Positions 14,837 to 23,615 of a stretch of DNA of 51,450 nt are shown in pieces. Both the position numbers and the translations under genes were made by a program. The first letter of the stretch is position 1. Each line of letters begins with the position of its first letter. The stretch is from Clostridia bacterium (lineage in GTDB: Bacteria; Bacillota; Clostridia; Oscillospirales; CAG-272). Under the pieces are notes generated by a model. That model was not told the DNA's origin. It ran no database searches and worked only from the letters and a program-made list of their open reading frames with translations. The stretch is from positions 1-51,450 of the forward strand of contig JAFXJX010000073.1 in assembly GCA_017532025.1 (NCBI GenBank). Direction: 5' to 3'.

Positions 14837-16705
14837 TCACGGATTTACCGTTTCTTCACGGCTGATCTCGTTGCCGTTTTCATCGTATTGATAGACAATC
14901 GTTTTTTGAAGCTGTCCGTTGTCGTAAAAAAGTTCTTCCTTTGTGCTAATCTTACCGTTCTGATATTCGTTTCTGACATATTTCACACAACGGTCCTCGG
15001 TGTCAAATTCATATTCCATCATATATTTCAACACACCGCAATAAATCTGTGACATATGAACCGTCTTCACCGCGCCGTTCGCATAGAGGGTAAACTCATG
15101 TACCTGCTCGTACTCTTTTTCAGTACCACCCATTTGCAACTGCGACAATTTCAAGGGATTGCCTTTTTCGTCATTTTCCGTCGTTGATCTGTCGCTCACA
15201 ACGCCGTCTTGGGTATAGGAAACCGTTTCACGGTATTTCAGTGCCGCACTGTTATCATAGTATTCTTCTGCGATCTTTTCACGCACCGATCCATTCGAAT
15301 AATACTCCATCGAAAGGTGGCTTTTCCGATTTCCGTCAGCATAGGTTGTCGTTTGCTTGGAAGAAAGCAAGCCGTCTTTGGTATATTCCTTATACTGTGT
15401 TTTGGCAATCACTTCCTCATCGGTATAATCATTGACCCGCACGCTTCTGAGCTTGCCGTCAACCAAAACGCCGTCCACCTTTTCGCCCTGCCAATAGTCA
15501 CGGGTGGTTTTTTTCAAAACGAGGCGTTCTTGGCTATATTCAGTCTCCACAGTTTCCTTCAGCGTATGGTTTGCGTGAAATGCATATGCAGTCTTGGAAA
15601 GCAGCTTACCGTTTGTATAATAACGCTCCGAGCCCTTAGACCTGATAACGGTACCCGCCACATTCGTGTGAACGGTGGTGCTCCCGATTCGGTTGCCTGC
15701 CTTATCATATTCATGTACCGTATTCCGTATGGCAGTCAGATTGCCGGGTGAAGAATAGCTGCCCTGTGTTTCCTCAAGGATATCTCCGTTATCATTGTAG
15801 CTGTGCTCAACGTCCGAAACGATTTTCAATTCAAGTGACGCGTTCACCTGCGAGATCGTTTCCTTGGTCATATTACCCTTTTCGTCATAAACATACTCGT
15901 ACAGCGCCGCAAGTACAGTTTTGCCGCCCTCATGCACAGTTACCTCGCGCTTGATCGGATTCCCCTTTTCGTCATAGGAAATCACCACGTCGCTGACCTT
16001 CTGACCAAGCGCCTTTATATCAATTTTGGTGCAGAGATTATCTTTATTGTAGGTGTATTCTGTGGTGTAGTCAGCGCTTTTCAAGCTTGCAGGCATACCG
16101 TTTTCACCAAAGGTTACCGACATTTTTTCGGTCAGCGAATCGACCTCGGTAATCAGAATACCGCTTTCGTTATAACGGTGTGTCAGTTCTTTTTCGGATT
16201 CGGAATAATGCTCTTTGGTAATACCGCCCTTTTCATCATAGGTAAAATCCGAAATGAATGAAGGTTTTGCAAACTCCGACACAAGCTTTCGGTTTTCATC
16301 CCAAGTGAAGGATACTCTTTCATACGCCTGACTGCCATGTAAAGGACGTCCGGTCTGCGTCAAATTATCTTCGCCAAACGAAAGATCAAAGCGCAAGTTT
16401 TTGAAGTATGACCCTCCCACGCTCTTGCCATCCATCGAAAGTTCGCAAAGATAGCCGTCTTTGTCGTATTGATAGTAAACCGTAAGTCCGTTTTCCCAAG
16501 TTTCTGTAGAATACAGACTGCGCACAATAGGATTTCCGTCTTTGTTATACTCAGTTTTCACAAAGCAGTTAAGGGTTGCATAGATATCCCATCCCTCGCG
16601 CACAGCGGTGTTGTAAGGATCTACGGTATTCTCCGAATAACAGCTGCAAGCAGCAAGCAAAAGGATCAGGATCGCTATCAAGGCAAAAATAAGTGTTTTT
16701 TTCAT
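14837..16705 (-). CDS. YD-repeat-like surface lipoprotein, paralogue of the next gene
   Basis: A 622-residue predicted lipoprotein: signal peptide with lipobox LLAAC (Cys about 20), then REGWDIYATLNCFVKTEYN, which matches the downstream paralogue, and a long array of YDxxGN-type repeats (YDKDGYL, YDEKGGI, YDEKGNP, YDKAGNRI, YDENGNEI). It is about 90 residues longer than the paralogue. The two differ in anchoring (lipid here, membrane helix in the other). The ATG at 16705 follows AAGGAG by six bases; a GTG directly before it is less likely. Function unknown; a long extended surface fibre or adhesin-like protein is possible. Confidence 0.82.
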   Translation of the reverse strand: MKKTLIFALIAILILLLAACSCYSENTVDPYNTAVREGWDIYATLNCFVKTEYNKDGNPIVRSLYSTETWENGLTVYYQYDKDGYLCELSMDGKSVGGSYFKNLRFDLSFGEDNLTQTGRPLHGSQAYERVSFTWDENRKLVSEFAKPSFISDFTYDEKGGITKEHYSESEKELTHRYNESGILITEVDSLTEKMSVTFGENGMPASLKSADYTTEYTYNKDNLCTKIDIKALGQKVSDVVISYDEKGNPIKREVTVHEGGKTVLAALYEYVYDEKGNMTKETISQVNASLELKIVSDVEHSYNDNGDILEETQGSYSSPGNLTAIRNTVHEYDKAGNRIGSTTVHTNVAGTVIRSKGSERYYTNGKLLSKTAYAFHANHTLKETVETEYSQERLVLKKTTRDYWQGEKVDGVLVDGKLRSVRVNDYTDEEVIAKTQYKEYTKDGLLSSKQTTTYADGNRKSHLSMEYYSNGSVREKIAEEYYDNSAALKYRETVSYTQDGVVSDRSTTENDEKGNPLKLSQLQMGGTEKEYEQVHEFTLYANGAVKTVHMSQIYCGVLKYMMEYEFDTEDRCVKYVRNEYQNGKISTKEELFYDNGQLQKTIVYQYDENGNEISREETVNP

Positions 16706-16812
16706 CACAAACTCCTTTCTTACTTTCGTTCATATTTCCCTTCACCCTATATAACAAATCAAATTCACTTTTATTTGCGATTTTTTGAACTGTTTACAAA
16801 AAATTCATCAAA

Positions 16813-16836
16813 AGAGCGCATCAGACGATGCGCTCT
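16813..16836 (-). terminator. terminator of the GH92 gene
   Basis: A perfect 10-bp stem AGAGCGCATC / GATGCGCTCT with loop AGAC, followed by U-rich RNA on the minus strand. The arms are identical to those at 13021-13044. Confidence 0.85.
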
Positions 16837-16846
16837 TTTCTGTTAC

Positions 16847-19800
16847 TTATTCGCCAAGCAGTTCAATTTCGGCAAGCGATTTAGCACCAACCAAGTTGAT
16901 CATATAGTGCTGATAGGGTGCAGCATCCTTCAAAATAAAGGGTCTTGTGTAGCGCGCCCATTCAAAGGTCAAATCACTGAAGCTGCCGAGAATCTCCCAT
17001 TCGCCGTTGTCATTGGCACCGTAGACTGTCATCATATCGATCACGGTGTTTTCAGTAGCAGGCGAGGTGAGGGTAATGGCAGATACCTTCTTTGCCTTCA
17101 GCGAGGAGAAGATCACTGTGGTGCCGTTTTCATCAAGCACCGCTTCGGTCTTAGACGAGTTATCCAAGGCGGCGGAAATCGTGCCCACGTTTGAGGTCAC
17201 GGTGTAAGCCGAAACAGGGGTGGTGGAAATCTCATCCGACACCTTGTAGAGAGCCTTTTGGCAAACGAGGTCGCGCCAAGGTTTTGCTCTCTCATCACCT
17301 TCGGTGAGCGAAGAGGGTGCAGTGCCCTTTGCCCAATCGGAGGGCGTATTACCCATCACAAAACGAAGTTCTCCGCCCTCTCTCAGTTCCTCGTGGGTAA
17401 TAAAGCAGCGATCAAGCGCCTTGCCGTTGAAGGTGGCATTCTGAATATACACGTTCTCATCCGAATTGTTTTCTGCCACAACGCGAAGTGACTTGCCTGC
17501 AAAGTTCACGGTGATATCAGAGAATGCAGGCGAGCCGATGGCGTATTCGCCGCTACCGATGCAAACCGGATAGAAGCCGAGGCAGGTGAAGAGATACCAG
17601 CAAGACATTTCGCCGTTATCCTCGTCACCGGGGAAGCCCTGACCGAAGTGCGGGCCAACGAACAAACGCTTGGTGCAGTCTCTGGCATACTTCTGCGCCT
17701 TGTAAATATCGGTGGTGTGGTTGTACATATAGATGATGTGGTGCGAGGGCTGGTTCGAAATGCCGAATCTGCCAAGCTTCACGTCCCGCGCCTCGCGCTG
17801 TTCGTGAATACCGGTACGCTCATCAGTCGCGCCATAGCCACGGAACGGACCTGTGGTTTCAAAGATCGCGTCGATCTTCTTCGCCATGGCATCTTTGCCG
17901 CCGTAGAGGTTGGCAAGGCCTTTGCCGTCATGCACCACGCTGACCGTCATGTTAAAAGCGTCAGTTTCGGTAAAGTCGCGTCCCCAGAAGAAAGGGTCAA
18001 ACTCGCCGTCTGTCATGTTTGCCGTCGTCCACGAGCCGTCAAGCTCTCTGCCGCGGAACCACTTGTTTTCAACCCCTTCACCATCGCAGAACAGAAGTGT
18101 GTAGTTCAAAGCGCGGTGGCGGTAGTATTCGTAATCGGCAAGGTATTCAGCCTTTTTGTCTTCATCGTCGCACTTTTCAGCAAGGATCTTTGCCATCTGA
18201 GAGATGCCGTAGTCATTGATATAGCCCTCAATCGACCAGGAAAAATCCTCGTGCGCGCCGGAGGTATAGCCAAGGAAGACCGAACGGTCCATCTTGGTTC
18301 TGCCGCCGTTCACAGGATTTTCGGGGTAAACCGCGCCGTCTTTGATCGCCGAGCGGTAAGCACCCTCAATATCGAAATCAAAGCCCTTCACAAGCGCATC
18401 GGCAAAGATCACGTCGCTCGAAGTACCCACCATGCAGTTCACGCCGCCGGGCGCAGACCAACGGGGGATCCAACCCTGATCGTGATAGTGGCGGATAAAG
18501 CCGTCAAGCAGCTCGGGCATTTTTTCGGGCGTAAAGAGCGAATAGCCTGCCCACGCGGTGCGGTAGGTATCCCAGAAGCCGTTGTTGATATAGATCACGC
18601 CGTCTTCCACCTTGCCAGAATAGGGGCTGCGGTATTTCCAGACAGGAGAATCGGCAGTACCCACGTTTTCAGACATGAGGTTCGGATATTTGTAAAGGTA
18701 ATAGAGCGCGGAATATACGTTGTCAAGCTGTTCTTCTCTTGCACCCTTGATGTTTGTGATGTGCGAGAAAATGTCATCCCAACAATCGGCGGCATCGGAT
18801 GCAATCTCGTCAAAGGTCTTGCCGCAAAGCTCAAGGGTAAAGTTGCGCTTTGCCTGATCGTAGTCGATGTAAGATGTGGCAAATTTCAAATTCACTTCGT
18901 CGGCATCGAATACCGCAATGGCGGAGCGACCCTTGGTGGCGGTGGCTTTGGGAATAGAATCAAATTCACCGTAGATATACACTCGGCCCGAGCCGTTGCT
19001 CTTATGATCGGAATAGGCAACAAAGCTGCCGTCTGCGCCAAAAGTCACCTTGGCGTCGCCGATCTGATTGTCAAACATCACGCTGTGGTGCTTCGCGCCC
19101 TTGCCATACTTGAAGCGAACTGCCACACCATGCGAGGTGGGTGTCATTTCCAAAGAGGAATCGGCGGCATCCACACCGTCTTCACCAAAGGCAACAGAAT
19201 AATAGTGAGGGTGACCGATCTCGTTTTTGTGGCTGAACTTGTTGCGAAGATTCTTGCAAAGCAAATTGTCGGCGGTTTCATCCTTGGAGGTATTGACCAT
19301 AAACTGCCAGGAGCCGCGCTCGCCGATCCAGATTGACGGCTCGTGAGAAATCGTCATGGCAAGCATATTGTCCGACAGCCACGCGTAATGCTTGGGGCTT
19401 TCGGGAATCGTCACAGGTCCGTACATATTAAAGCCCTGCGGCAAGGTCACAGCAGGTGTGGTCAAGCCGTGAGAGAACGCGGGGGAGTCATTCGTGCCTC
19501 TGAAAATGGTGGCATAGTGACAGGGGCGGCTCTTCACAGTCGCCTTTTTATCCACAATTGAAATATCGTCAAAATAGGTGCAGAATTCTCTCGTGCCATC
19601 CTGCATTTCGTATTCGAGCACGATCTTGTCGATCACTTTACCGACATACGCCGAAACCGAAGCATACAGCTGATTCCACTGCTGGGTATACAGCGTGCGG
19701 CTCTTGCCCTGCGCCAAAGCGGTGAGGGCGTTGCCGTTTTGGTCAACAAGCGCAGCACGGCTGCCGTCGGTAAAATACAAGCCGAGCGTAAAATACATCC

Positions 19801-20116
19801 CGCTAAAGCCATAGTCGTAATGCTCACCGATAAAGCAGGGGAAAATGTGGTAGGTGAACACGGTATCTTCGCTGACAGTAATGTTAAGACCGTCAAACAA
19901 AACCGCCTCTGCCTTGCCGATTGAAGAATCGCCCTCTGCACAAAGGGTGTGAGCGCCTGAAATGCCGGTGTGAGGCGGACCGATCCAAGTCTCCTCGGGA
20001 CCGTCTTTCAAAGAAATTTTGATCGGTTCATCACAAGCGTTCGGAAAATCATGATCAAACGAAGACGCAAACAAAACCTTTTCGGGAAAAACCTCGGGTA
20101 ATATTGTTTTTTTCAT
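16847..20116 (-). CDS. GH92 family alpha-mannosidase with a C-terminal discoidin-like domain
   Basis: A 1089-residue glycosidase. GH92 enzymes are calcium-dependent exo-alpha-mannosidases acting on N-glycans and related mannosides. Family hallmarks are FWDTYRTAW (about residue 517), the region around GTSSDVIFADALVKG, and the strongly conserved PGDEDNGEMSCWY (about 832), which carries the catalytic-base Asp residues. Residues 1-200 form an N-terminal beta domain, and the last 130 residues resemble an F5/8 type C (discoidin) carbohydrate-binding domain. No signal peptide or anchor is seen, so it appears cytosolic, unlike most GH92 enzymes. I start it at 20116 (MKKTIL), preceded by GGTGAT; an ATG at 20128 sits right after a hairpin. 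Promoter and structured leader lie upstream. Confidence 0.9.
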   Translation of the reverse strand: MKKTILPEVFPEKVLFASSFDHDFPNACDEPIKISLKDGPEETWIGPPHTGISGAHTLCAEGDSSIGKAEAVLFDGLNITVSEDTVFTYHIFPCFIGEHYDYGFSGMYFTLGLYFTDGSRAALVDQNGNALTALAQGKSRTLYTQQWNQLYASVSAYVGKVIDKIVLEYEMQDGTREFCTYFDDISIVDKKATVKSRPCHYATIFRGTNDSPAFSHGLTTPAVTLPQGFNMYGPVTIPESPKHYAWLSDNMLAMTISHEPSIWIGERGSWQFMVNTSKDETADNLLCKNLRNKFSHKNEIGHPHYYSVAFGEDGVDAADSSLEMTPTSHGVAVRFKYGKGAKHHSVMFDNQIGDAKVTFGADGSFVAYSDHKSNGSGRVYIYGEFDSIPKATATKGRSAIAVFDADEVNLKFATSYIDYDQAKRNFTLELCGKTFDEIASDAADCWDDIFSHITNIKGAREEQLDNVYSALYYLYKYPNLMSENVGTADSPVWKYRSPYSGKVEDGVIYINNGFWDTYRTAWAGYSLFTPEKMPELLDGFIRHYHDQGWIPRWSAPGGVNCMVGTSSDVIFADALVKGFDFDIEGAYRSAIKDGAVYPENPVNGGRTKMDRSVFLGYTSGAHEDFSWSIEGYINDYGISQMAKILAEKCDDEDKKAEYLADYEYYRHRALNYTLLFCDGEGVENKWFRGRELDGSWTTANMTDGEFDPFFWGRDFTETDAFNMTVSVVHDGKGLANLYGGKDAMAKKIDAIFETTGPFRGYGATDERTGIHEQREARDVKLGRFGISNQPSHHIIYMYNHTTDIYKAQKYARDCTKRLFVGPHFGQGFPGDEDNGEMSCWYLFTCLGFYPVCIGSGEYAIGSPAFSDITVNFAGKSLRVVAENNSDENVYIQNATFNGKALDRCFITHEELREGGELRFVMGNTPSDWAKGTAPSSLTEGDERAKPWRDLVCQKALYKVSDEISTTPVSAYTVTSNVGTISAALDNSSKTEAVLDENGTTVIFSSLKAKKVSAITLTSPATENTVIDMMTVYGANDNGEWEILGSFSDLTFEWARYTRPFILKDAAPYQHYMINLVGAKSLAEIELLGE

Positions 20117-20287
20117 AAAAATCACCATGGCTTTCGTCTACGAAAGCCTACCTTTCTTGGGGAGTTGAGGCAGGTTTTGCGTAGCAAAATCGTTGTCGAA
20201 GACATCGAAAGCCACAAAACCCGCGTGAAAAACTAATTTTTCACGCAAAACTCTCAAAATGCGGAATTTTCCGTATTTTTTTAACAT
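20117..20287 (-). promoter_or_regulatory. structured 5' leader of the GH92 gene
   Basis: About 170 bases between promoter and start contain at least three perfect hairpins: a 24-base one at 20223-20246 (GCGTGAAAAA stem), TTTTGC/GCAAAA at 20175-20189, and a 20-base one at 20129-20148 (GGCTTTCG/CGAAAGCC). A weaker stem lies at about 20193-20208. No known riboswitch class was recognised. Confidence 0.5.
20149..20191 (-). repeat. 43 bp leader repeat, copy 1
   Basis: This stretch matches 51125-51167 at 34 of 43 positions. On the minus strand it starts with a TTTTGC/GCAAAA hairpin, continues with a CCTGCC-rich segment, and ends with the Shine-Dalgarno-like AAGAAAGG. Both copies lie directly upstream of start codons. 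Confidence 0.6.
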
Positions 20288-20293
20288 ACTCAA

Positions 20294-20322
20294 ATTATAG
20301 CAAAAGCGTACCGAAAAAGCAA
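20294..20322 (-). promoter_or_regulatory. promoter of the GH92 gene
   Basis: TTGCTT (20317-20322) and TATAAT (20294-20299) on the minus strand with a 17-base spacer. It starts the structured leader. Confidence 0.65.
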
Positions 20323-20376
20323 TTGTTTTTTCACTGCTTTTTATATAGTTTTTTCGGCAAAAGGAATCATTAACCC

Positions 20377-20405
20377 TTGTCAAATGAAAAAAGCCGTGAT
20401 ATAAT
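20377..20405 (+). promoter_or_regulatory. promoter of the BspA-like gene
   Basis: TTGTCA (20377-20382) and TATAAT (20400-20405) with a 17-base spacer, 53 bases before the start codon. Confidence 0.7.
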
Positions 20406-20457
20406 CAAATAAACTCGTTTGCTCAAAACACCAATTTATATTCAAGGAGAACCCAAA

Positions 20458-22554
20458 ATGAAGAAACTTCTGCTAATTGCCCTTGTTCTGCTTGCGTGTG
20501 TATTAACCGTTACATCTTGCGGTACCAGCCCTGCCAAAACAACGCCAAACGAAAACGGCAATACCACACCGAACCAAAATCAGACAGCCACACCCGACAC
20601 CACATCATCCGAACCAAACAGCACTCCCGCCGAAGCGCTTACATATGAGTATAAGGAATCCGAAAACGGCTATTACGTAGCCGGTATCGGCTCAAATCAG
20701 AGCACCCACATCATCATCCCCGATACCCACGAGGGAAAGCCGGTGATTGGTATCGGCTATAAAGCGTTTATGTCTTGCTACGACCTTGAAAGCATTACCC
20801 TGCCCAACAGCATCACCACCATCAGTGACCAAGCATTCCGCGACTGCTACAATCTGAAGAATATCAATCTGCCTGAAAGTATCACACAGATTGGCGAAGC
20901 CGCTTTTGAATCCTGCTCTGGCATCAAAGATATTGTGATCCCCAAAAATGTCACCAAGATTGCACCCAATACCTTCTGTAATTGCCACGATCTTGAAAGC
21001 ATCACTCTGCCCGAAGGCTTGAAATCCATCGGTATGCAAGCATTCTTTAGCTGTCGAGCGCTCCAAAGCATCACACTCCCCGAGGGTGTCACTACCATTG
21101 ATAACAGCGCGTTCTACGAATGTTCATCCCTCACAAGCATCTCGGTTCCGAGCAGCGTTACCTCGGTTGGGGACTACGCATTCAACTCATGCGACAAGCT
21201 GAACTTCTCTGTTCACGATAACGCCAAGTATCTCGGCAACGATGCCAATCCCTATCTTTTGCTTATTGCACCGATTTCTTCCGATATCACCTCGGTCAGC
21301 ATTCATAACAACACCAAGATCATCACCAAAAATGCCTTTGCGTATTGCGGCAGCCTGGAGAGTGTTACCGTTGGCACAAGCGTCACCACCGTTGACAACA
21401 ATGCATTCAAAAACTGTGAAAATCTTCAAAGCATTGTGATACCCGACAGCGTAACAACCATCGGTGAAAGCGCCTTTGCCGGATGTCAAAAGCTCGAAAG
21501 CGCTACGGTCGGTAACGGTGTTGTCAGCATCGGTTCTTGGGCGTTTGACGGCTGTTCGGTTTTAACAACCGTCACCATGGGTAGCAGCGTCACGGTGATG
21601 GGAGGAGGCGTATTCGGTAACTGCCCCGTCATCACCGGAAACACCTATGACAACGCCATCTATTTCGGCAATGAAAACAATCCCTATTTTATGCTTTACA
21701 AAGCTGCAAACCCGGAGATCAAATCCTGCAAGGTTCATACAGACACCAAGATTTTGAATGACTCCGCGTTTGCTTACTGCAGAGATTTGACGTCCGTGAC
21801 TCTTCCCGACAGTCTGTTCCTCATCGGCAAGAGCGCATTCAATAGCTGCGACTCACTGGAAACCATCAAACTGCCCGAAAAGCTCACCTATATTGGCGAT
21901 TGCGCATTTTCAGGCTGCGAAAGACTCAAGAGCATCGCCATCCCCGACAGCGTAACTTATATCGGCTGGAGTGCGTTTTCCTATTGCAAACGAATCACCG
22001 AGATCACCATTCCGAACGGCATAACCCAGATTGGCGATTCGATGTTTGACGAATGCGAGGCGCTTCGCACGGTAACACTTCCCGACAGCATCACTCACAT
22101 CGGTATCAACGCTTTCCAAAATTGCACTTCGCTGACCGCGATTACCCTGCCCGACGGCCTCACGTCAATCGATTATGAACCGTTTGAGGGTTGCAACAAT
22201 CTCACCTATACCGTTTACGAAAACGCCAAGTACCTCGGCAACGAAAACAACCCCTATCTTGTCCTGGTGAAGGCAACAGGCAAAGACATTACCGCCTGCA
22301 CCATTCATGAAGACACCAAAATCATTGCCGGCTATGCGTTCGGCGGCTGCAACCAATTGCCAAGCATCACCATTCCCGGCGGTGTAATTTATATCGGCGC
22401 GCAAGCGTTCGGCTCGTGCACCTCGCTTTCTTCAATCACCTATAACGGAACCGCTGATCAGTGGCGAATGATCCCTAAGGGTGATGACAGATGGAACGAG
22501 CACACCCTCGCAACAGAAGTGGTTTGTTCCGATAAAGCCGTAAACCTGCAATAA
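20458..22554 (+). CDS. BspA-like leucine-rich repeat lipoprotein
   Basis: A 698-residue secreted lipoprotein. The signal peptide ends in a lipobox (VTSC, Cys about 21), then a Thr/Asn/Pro-rich linker to about residue 60. The rest is a run of roughly 23-residue LRR_5 repeats of the BspA type (pattern AFxxCxxLxSITLPxxxTxIG). The repeats are interrupted three times by a similar insert (NAKYLGNDANPYLLLI, NAIYFGNENNPYFML, NAKYLGNENNPYLVLV), giving three super-modules. The C-terminal tail ITYNGTADQW is common in these proteins. BspA-like proteins bind host or bacterial surface ligands. The ATG at 20458 follows AAGGAGA. Confidence 0.92.
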   Translation: MKKLLLIALVLLACVLTVTSCGTSPAKTTPNENGNTTPNQNQTATPDTTSSEPNSTPAEALTYEYKESENGYYVAGIGSNQSTHIIIPDTHEGKPVIGIGYKAFMSCYDLESITLPNSITTISDQAFRDCYNLKNINLPESITQIGEAAFESCSGIKDIVIPKNVTKIAPNTFCNCHDLESITLPEGLKSIGMQAFFSCRALQSITLPEGVTTIDNSAFYECSSLTSISVPSSVTSVGDYAFNSCDKLNFSVHDNAKYLGNDANPYLLLIAPISSDITSVSIHNNTKIITKNAFAYCGSLESVTVGTSVTTVDNNAFKNCENLQSIVIPDSVTTIGESAFAGCQKLESATVGNGVVSIGSWAFDGCSVLTTVTMGSSVTVMGGGVFGNCPVITGNTYDNAIYFGNENNPYFMLYKAANPEIKSCKVHTDTKILNDSAFAYCRDLTSVTLPDSLFLIGKSAFNSCDSLETIKLPEKLTYIGDCAFSGCERLKSIAIPDSVTYIGWSAFSYCKRITEITIPNGITQIGDSMFDECEALRTVTLPDSITHIGINAFQNCTSLTAITLPDGLTSIDYEPFEGCNNLTYTVYENAKYLGNENNPYLVLVKATGKDITACTIHEDTKIIAGYAFGGCNQLPSITIPGGVIYIGAQAFGSCTSLSSITYNGTADQWRMIPKGDDRWNEHTLATEVVCSDKAVNLQ

Positions 22555-22561
22555 TCTCCCG

Positions 22562-22597
22562 CCCTCCGAAAGCGCGCCTTTCGGAGGGTTTTCTTCT
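22562..22597 (+). terminator. terminator of the BspA-like gene
   Basis: A perfect 11-bp stem CCCTCCGAAAG / CTTTCGGAGGG is followed by TTTTCTTCT. Confidence 0.88.
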
Positions 22598-22605
22598 GTA
22601 AACTC

Positions 22606-22634
22606 TTGCCAAAACACAAAACTTATGATAAAAT
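22606..22634 (+). promoter_or_regulatory. promoter of rsmA
   Basis: TTGCCA (22606-22611) and TAAAAT (22629-22634) with a 17-base spacer, 29 bases before the rsmA start. Confidence 0.6.
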
Positions 22635-22663
22635 AAATCAGATTCACAAAAAGGAGCAAGCGT

Positions 22664-23512
22664 ATGAAACTCACCGACATCGGCACCGTCAAAGAACTCA
22701 TGGGGGAAAATGCCTTCAAAAAACAGTTTGGGCAAAACTTTCTCATCAGCGAAAGCGTACCCCGCCGCATTGCCGAATCGGGCTGTGCCGAGGGTGTTTT
22801 GGAGGTCGGTCCCGGTATCGGCACGCTGACGCGTGAGCTTTGCCAAAACGCCAAAAAAGTGGTGGCGGTGGAAATTGACACAACGCTTCTCCCCATTCTT
22901 GAAAAAACCCTTGCCGATTTTGACAATGTCACGGTGATTTCGGGCGACATTATGAAAGCCGATATCAATGCCATCGTCAAAGAACAGTTTGCCGATTGCA
23001 ACGAGATTGCCGTCTGTGCCAATCTTCCCTATTACATCACATCACCCGTTTTGATGAAGCTGCTCGAATCGCGCATTCCTTTCAAGTCCATTACCGTCAT
23101 GGTGCAAAAGGAAGTTGCCACGCGCCTTACCGCCCCCGCAGGCCATGAGACCTACGGCGCTTTAACCGCCGCCGTTTCCTACTATGCCGCGGTCAAAAAG
23201 CTGTTCGACGTACCGGCAGGCTGTTTCATGCCTAAGCCCAAGGTCGATTCCGCCGTGGTCAAGCTCACCCTATACAAAGAGCCGCCCGTCAACTGCCAAG
23301 AGGATACACTCTTCAAAGTCATCAAAGGCGCGTTTGCACAAAGACGCAAAACGCTTGTCAATTCGCTTTCTACTGTGATCGGACACATCCCGAAAAGCGC
23401 CCTTGCCGCAATCATCACCTCTTGCGGCTTTGCCGAAGGCGTGCGCGGTGAAACACTTGATATTGCCGCCTTTGCCAAGATCGCCAACGCGATTGATGCG
23501 TATCAAGCATAA
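22664..23512 (+). CDS. rsmA: 16S rRNA (A1518/A1519) dimethyltransferase
   Basis: A 282-residue SAM-dependent methyltransferase (KsgA/RsmA) that dimethylates two adjacent adenines near the 3' end of 16S rRNA during small-subunit assembly. Motifs: KKQFGQNFLIS near the N-terminus, SAM loop LEVGPGIGTLT, acidic VAVEID, and catalytic NLPYYITSPV. The C-terminal helical domain with AQRRKTLVNSL is complete. The length fits the family. The ATG follows AAAGGAGCAAGC. It is a single-gene unit with its own promoter. Confidence 0.97.
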   Translation: MKLTDIGTVKELMGENAFKKQFGQNFLISESVPRRIAESGCAEGVLEVGPGIGTLTRELCQNAKKVVAVEIDTTLLPILEKTLADFDNVTVISGDIMKADINAIVKEQFADCNEIAVCANLPYYITSPVLMKLLESRIPFKSITVMVQKEVATRLTAPAGHETYGALTAAVSYYAAVKKLFDVPAGCFMPKPKVDSAVVKLTLYKEPPVNCQEDTLFKVIKGAFAQRRKTLVNSLSTVIGHIPKSALAAIITSCGFAEGVRGETLDIAAFAKIANAIDAYQA

Positions 23513-23513
23513 A

Positions 23514-23539
23514 AAAACACCCTCTGCAAGGCGTGTTTT
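23514..23539 (+). terminator. first hairpin after rsmA
   Basis: AAAACAC..GTGTTTT arms extended by a CCT/AGG pair lie directly after the rsmA stop. It may act together with the stronger hairpin at 23563. Confidence 0.5.
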
Positions 23540-23562
23540 CAATGATAGATTCAGCCATAACA

Positions 23563-23596
23563 AAAAAATCGGCAAAATCATTTTTGCCGATTTTTT
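23563..23596. terminator. bidirectional terminator between rsmA and the gene at 23616
   Basis: A symmetric stem centred on ATCGGCAAAA / TTTTGCCGAT is flanked by A and T runs, so it can stop transcription from both convergent genes. Confidence 0.85.
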
Positions 23597-23615
23597 ATGT
23601 TTATCAAAACGCAGT

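Noticed and set aside
13085..16705. RHS-type polymorphic toxins.
   Set aside because: Neither protein has the RHS core motif or a variable toxin tail, and no immunity gene is adjacent.
17648..19336. A 562-codon open frame antisense to the GH92 gene.
   Set aside because: The GH92 motifs on the minus strand are unambiguous; the antisense frame has no start signal and a low-complexity, Val/His/Arg-rich composition.
20138..20383. An 81-codon frame on the minus strand upstream of the GH92 gene.
   Set aside because: It crosses the GH92 promoter and the leader hairpins and reads through the repeat; it lacks a ribosome-binding site. It is better explained as structured leader.
20458..22554. The regular repeats of the BspA-like gene as a CRISPR-like array.
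   Set aside because: The repeats are coding, about 69 bases long and variable, with no constant repeat or unique spacers. No CRISPR array was seen anywhere in the window.
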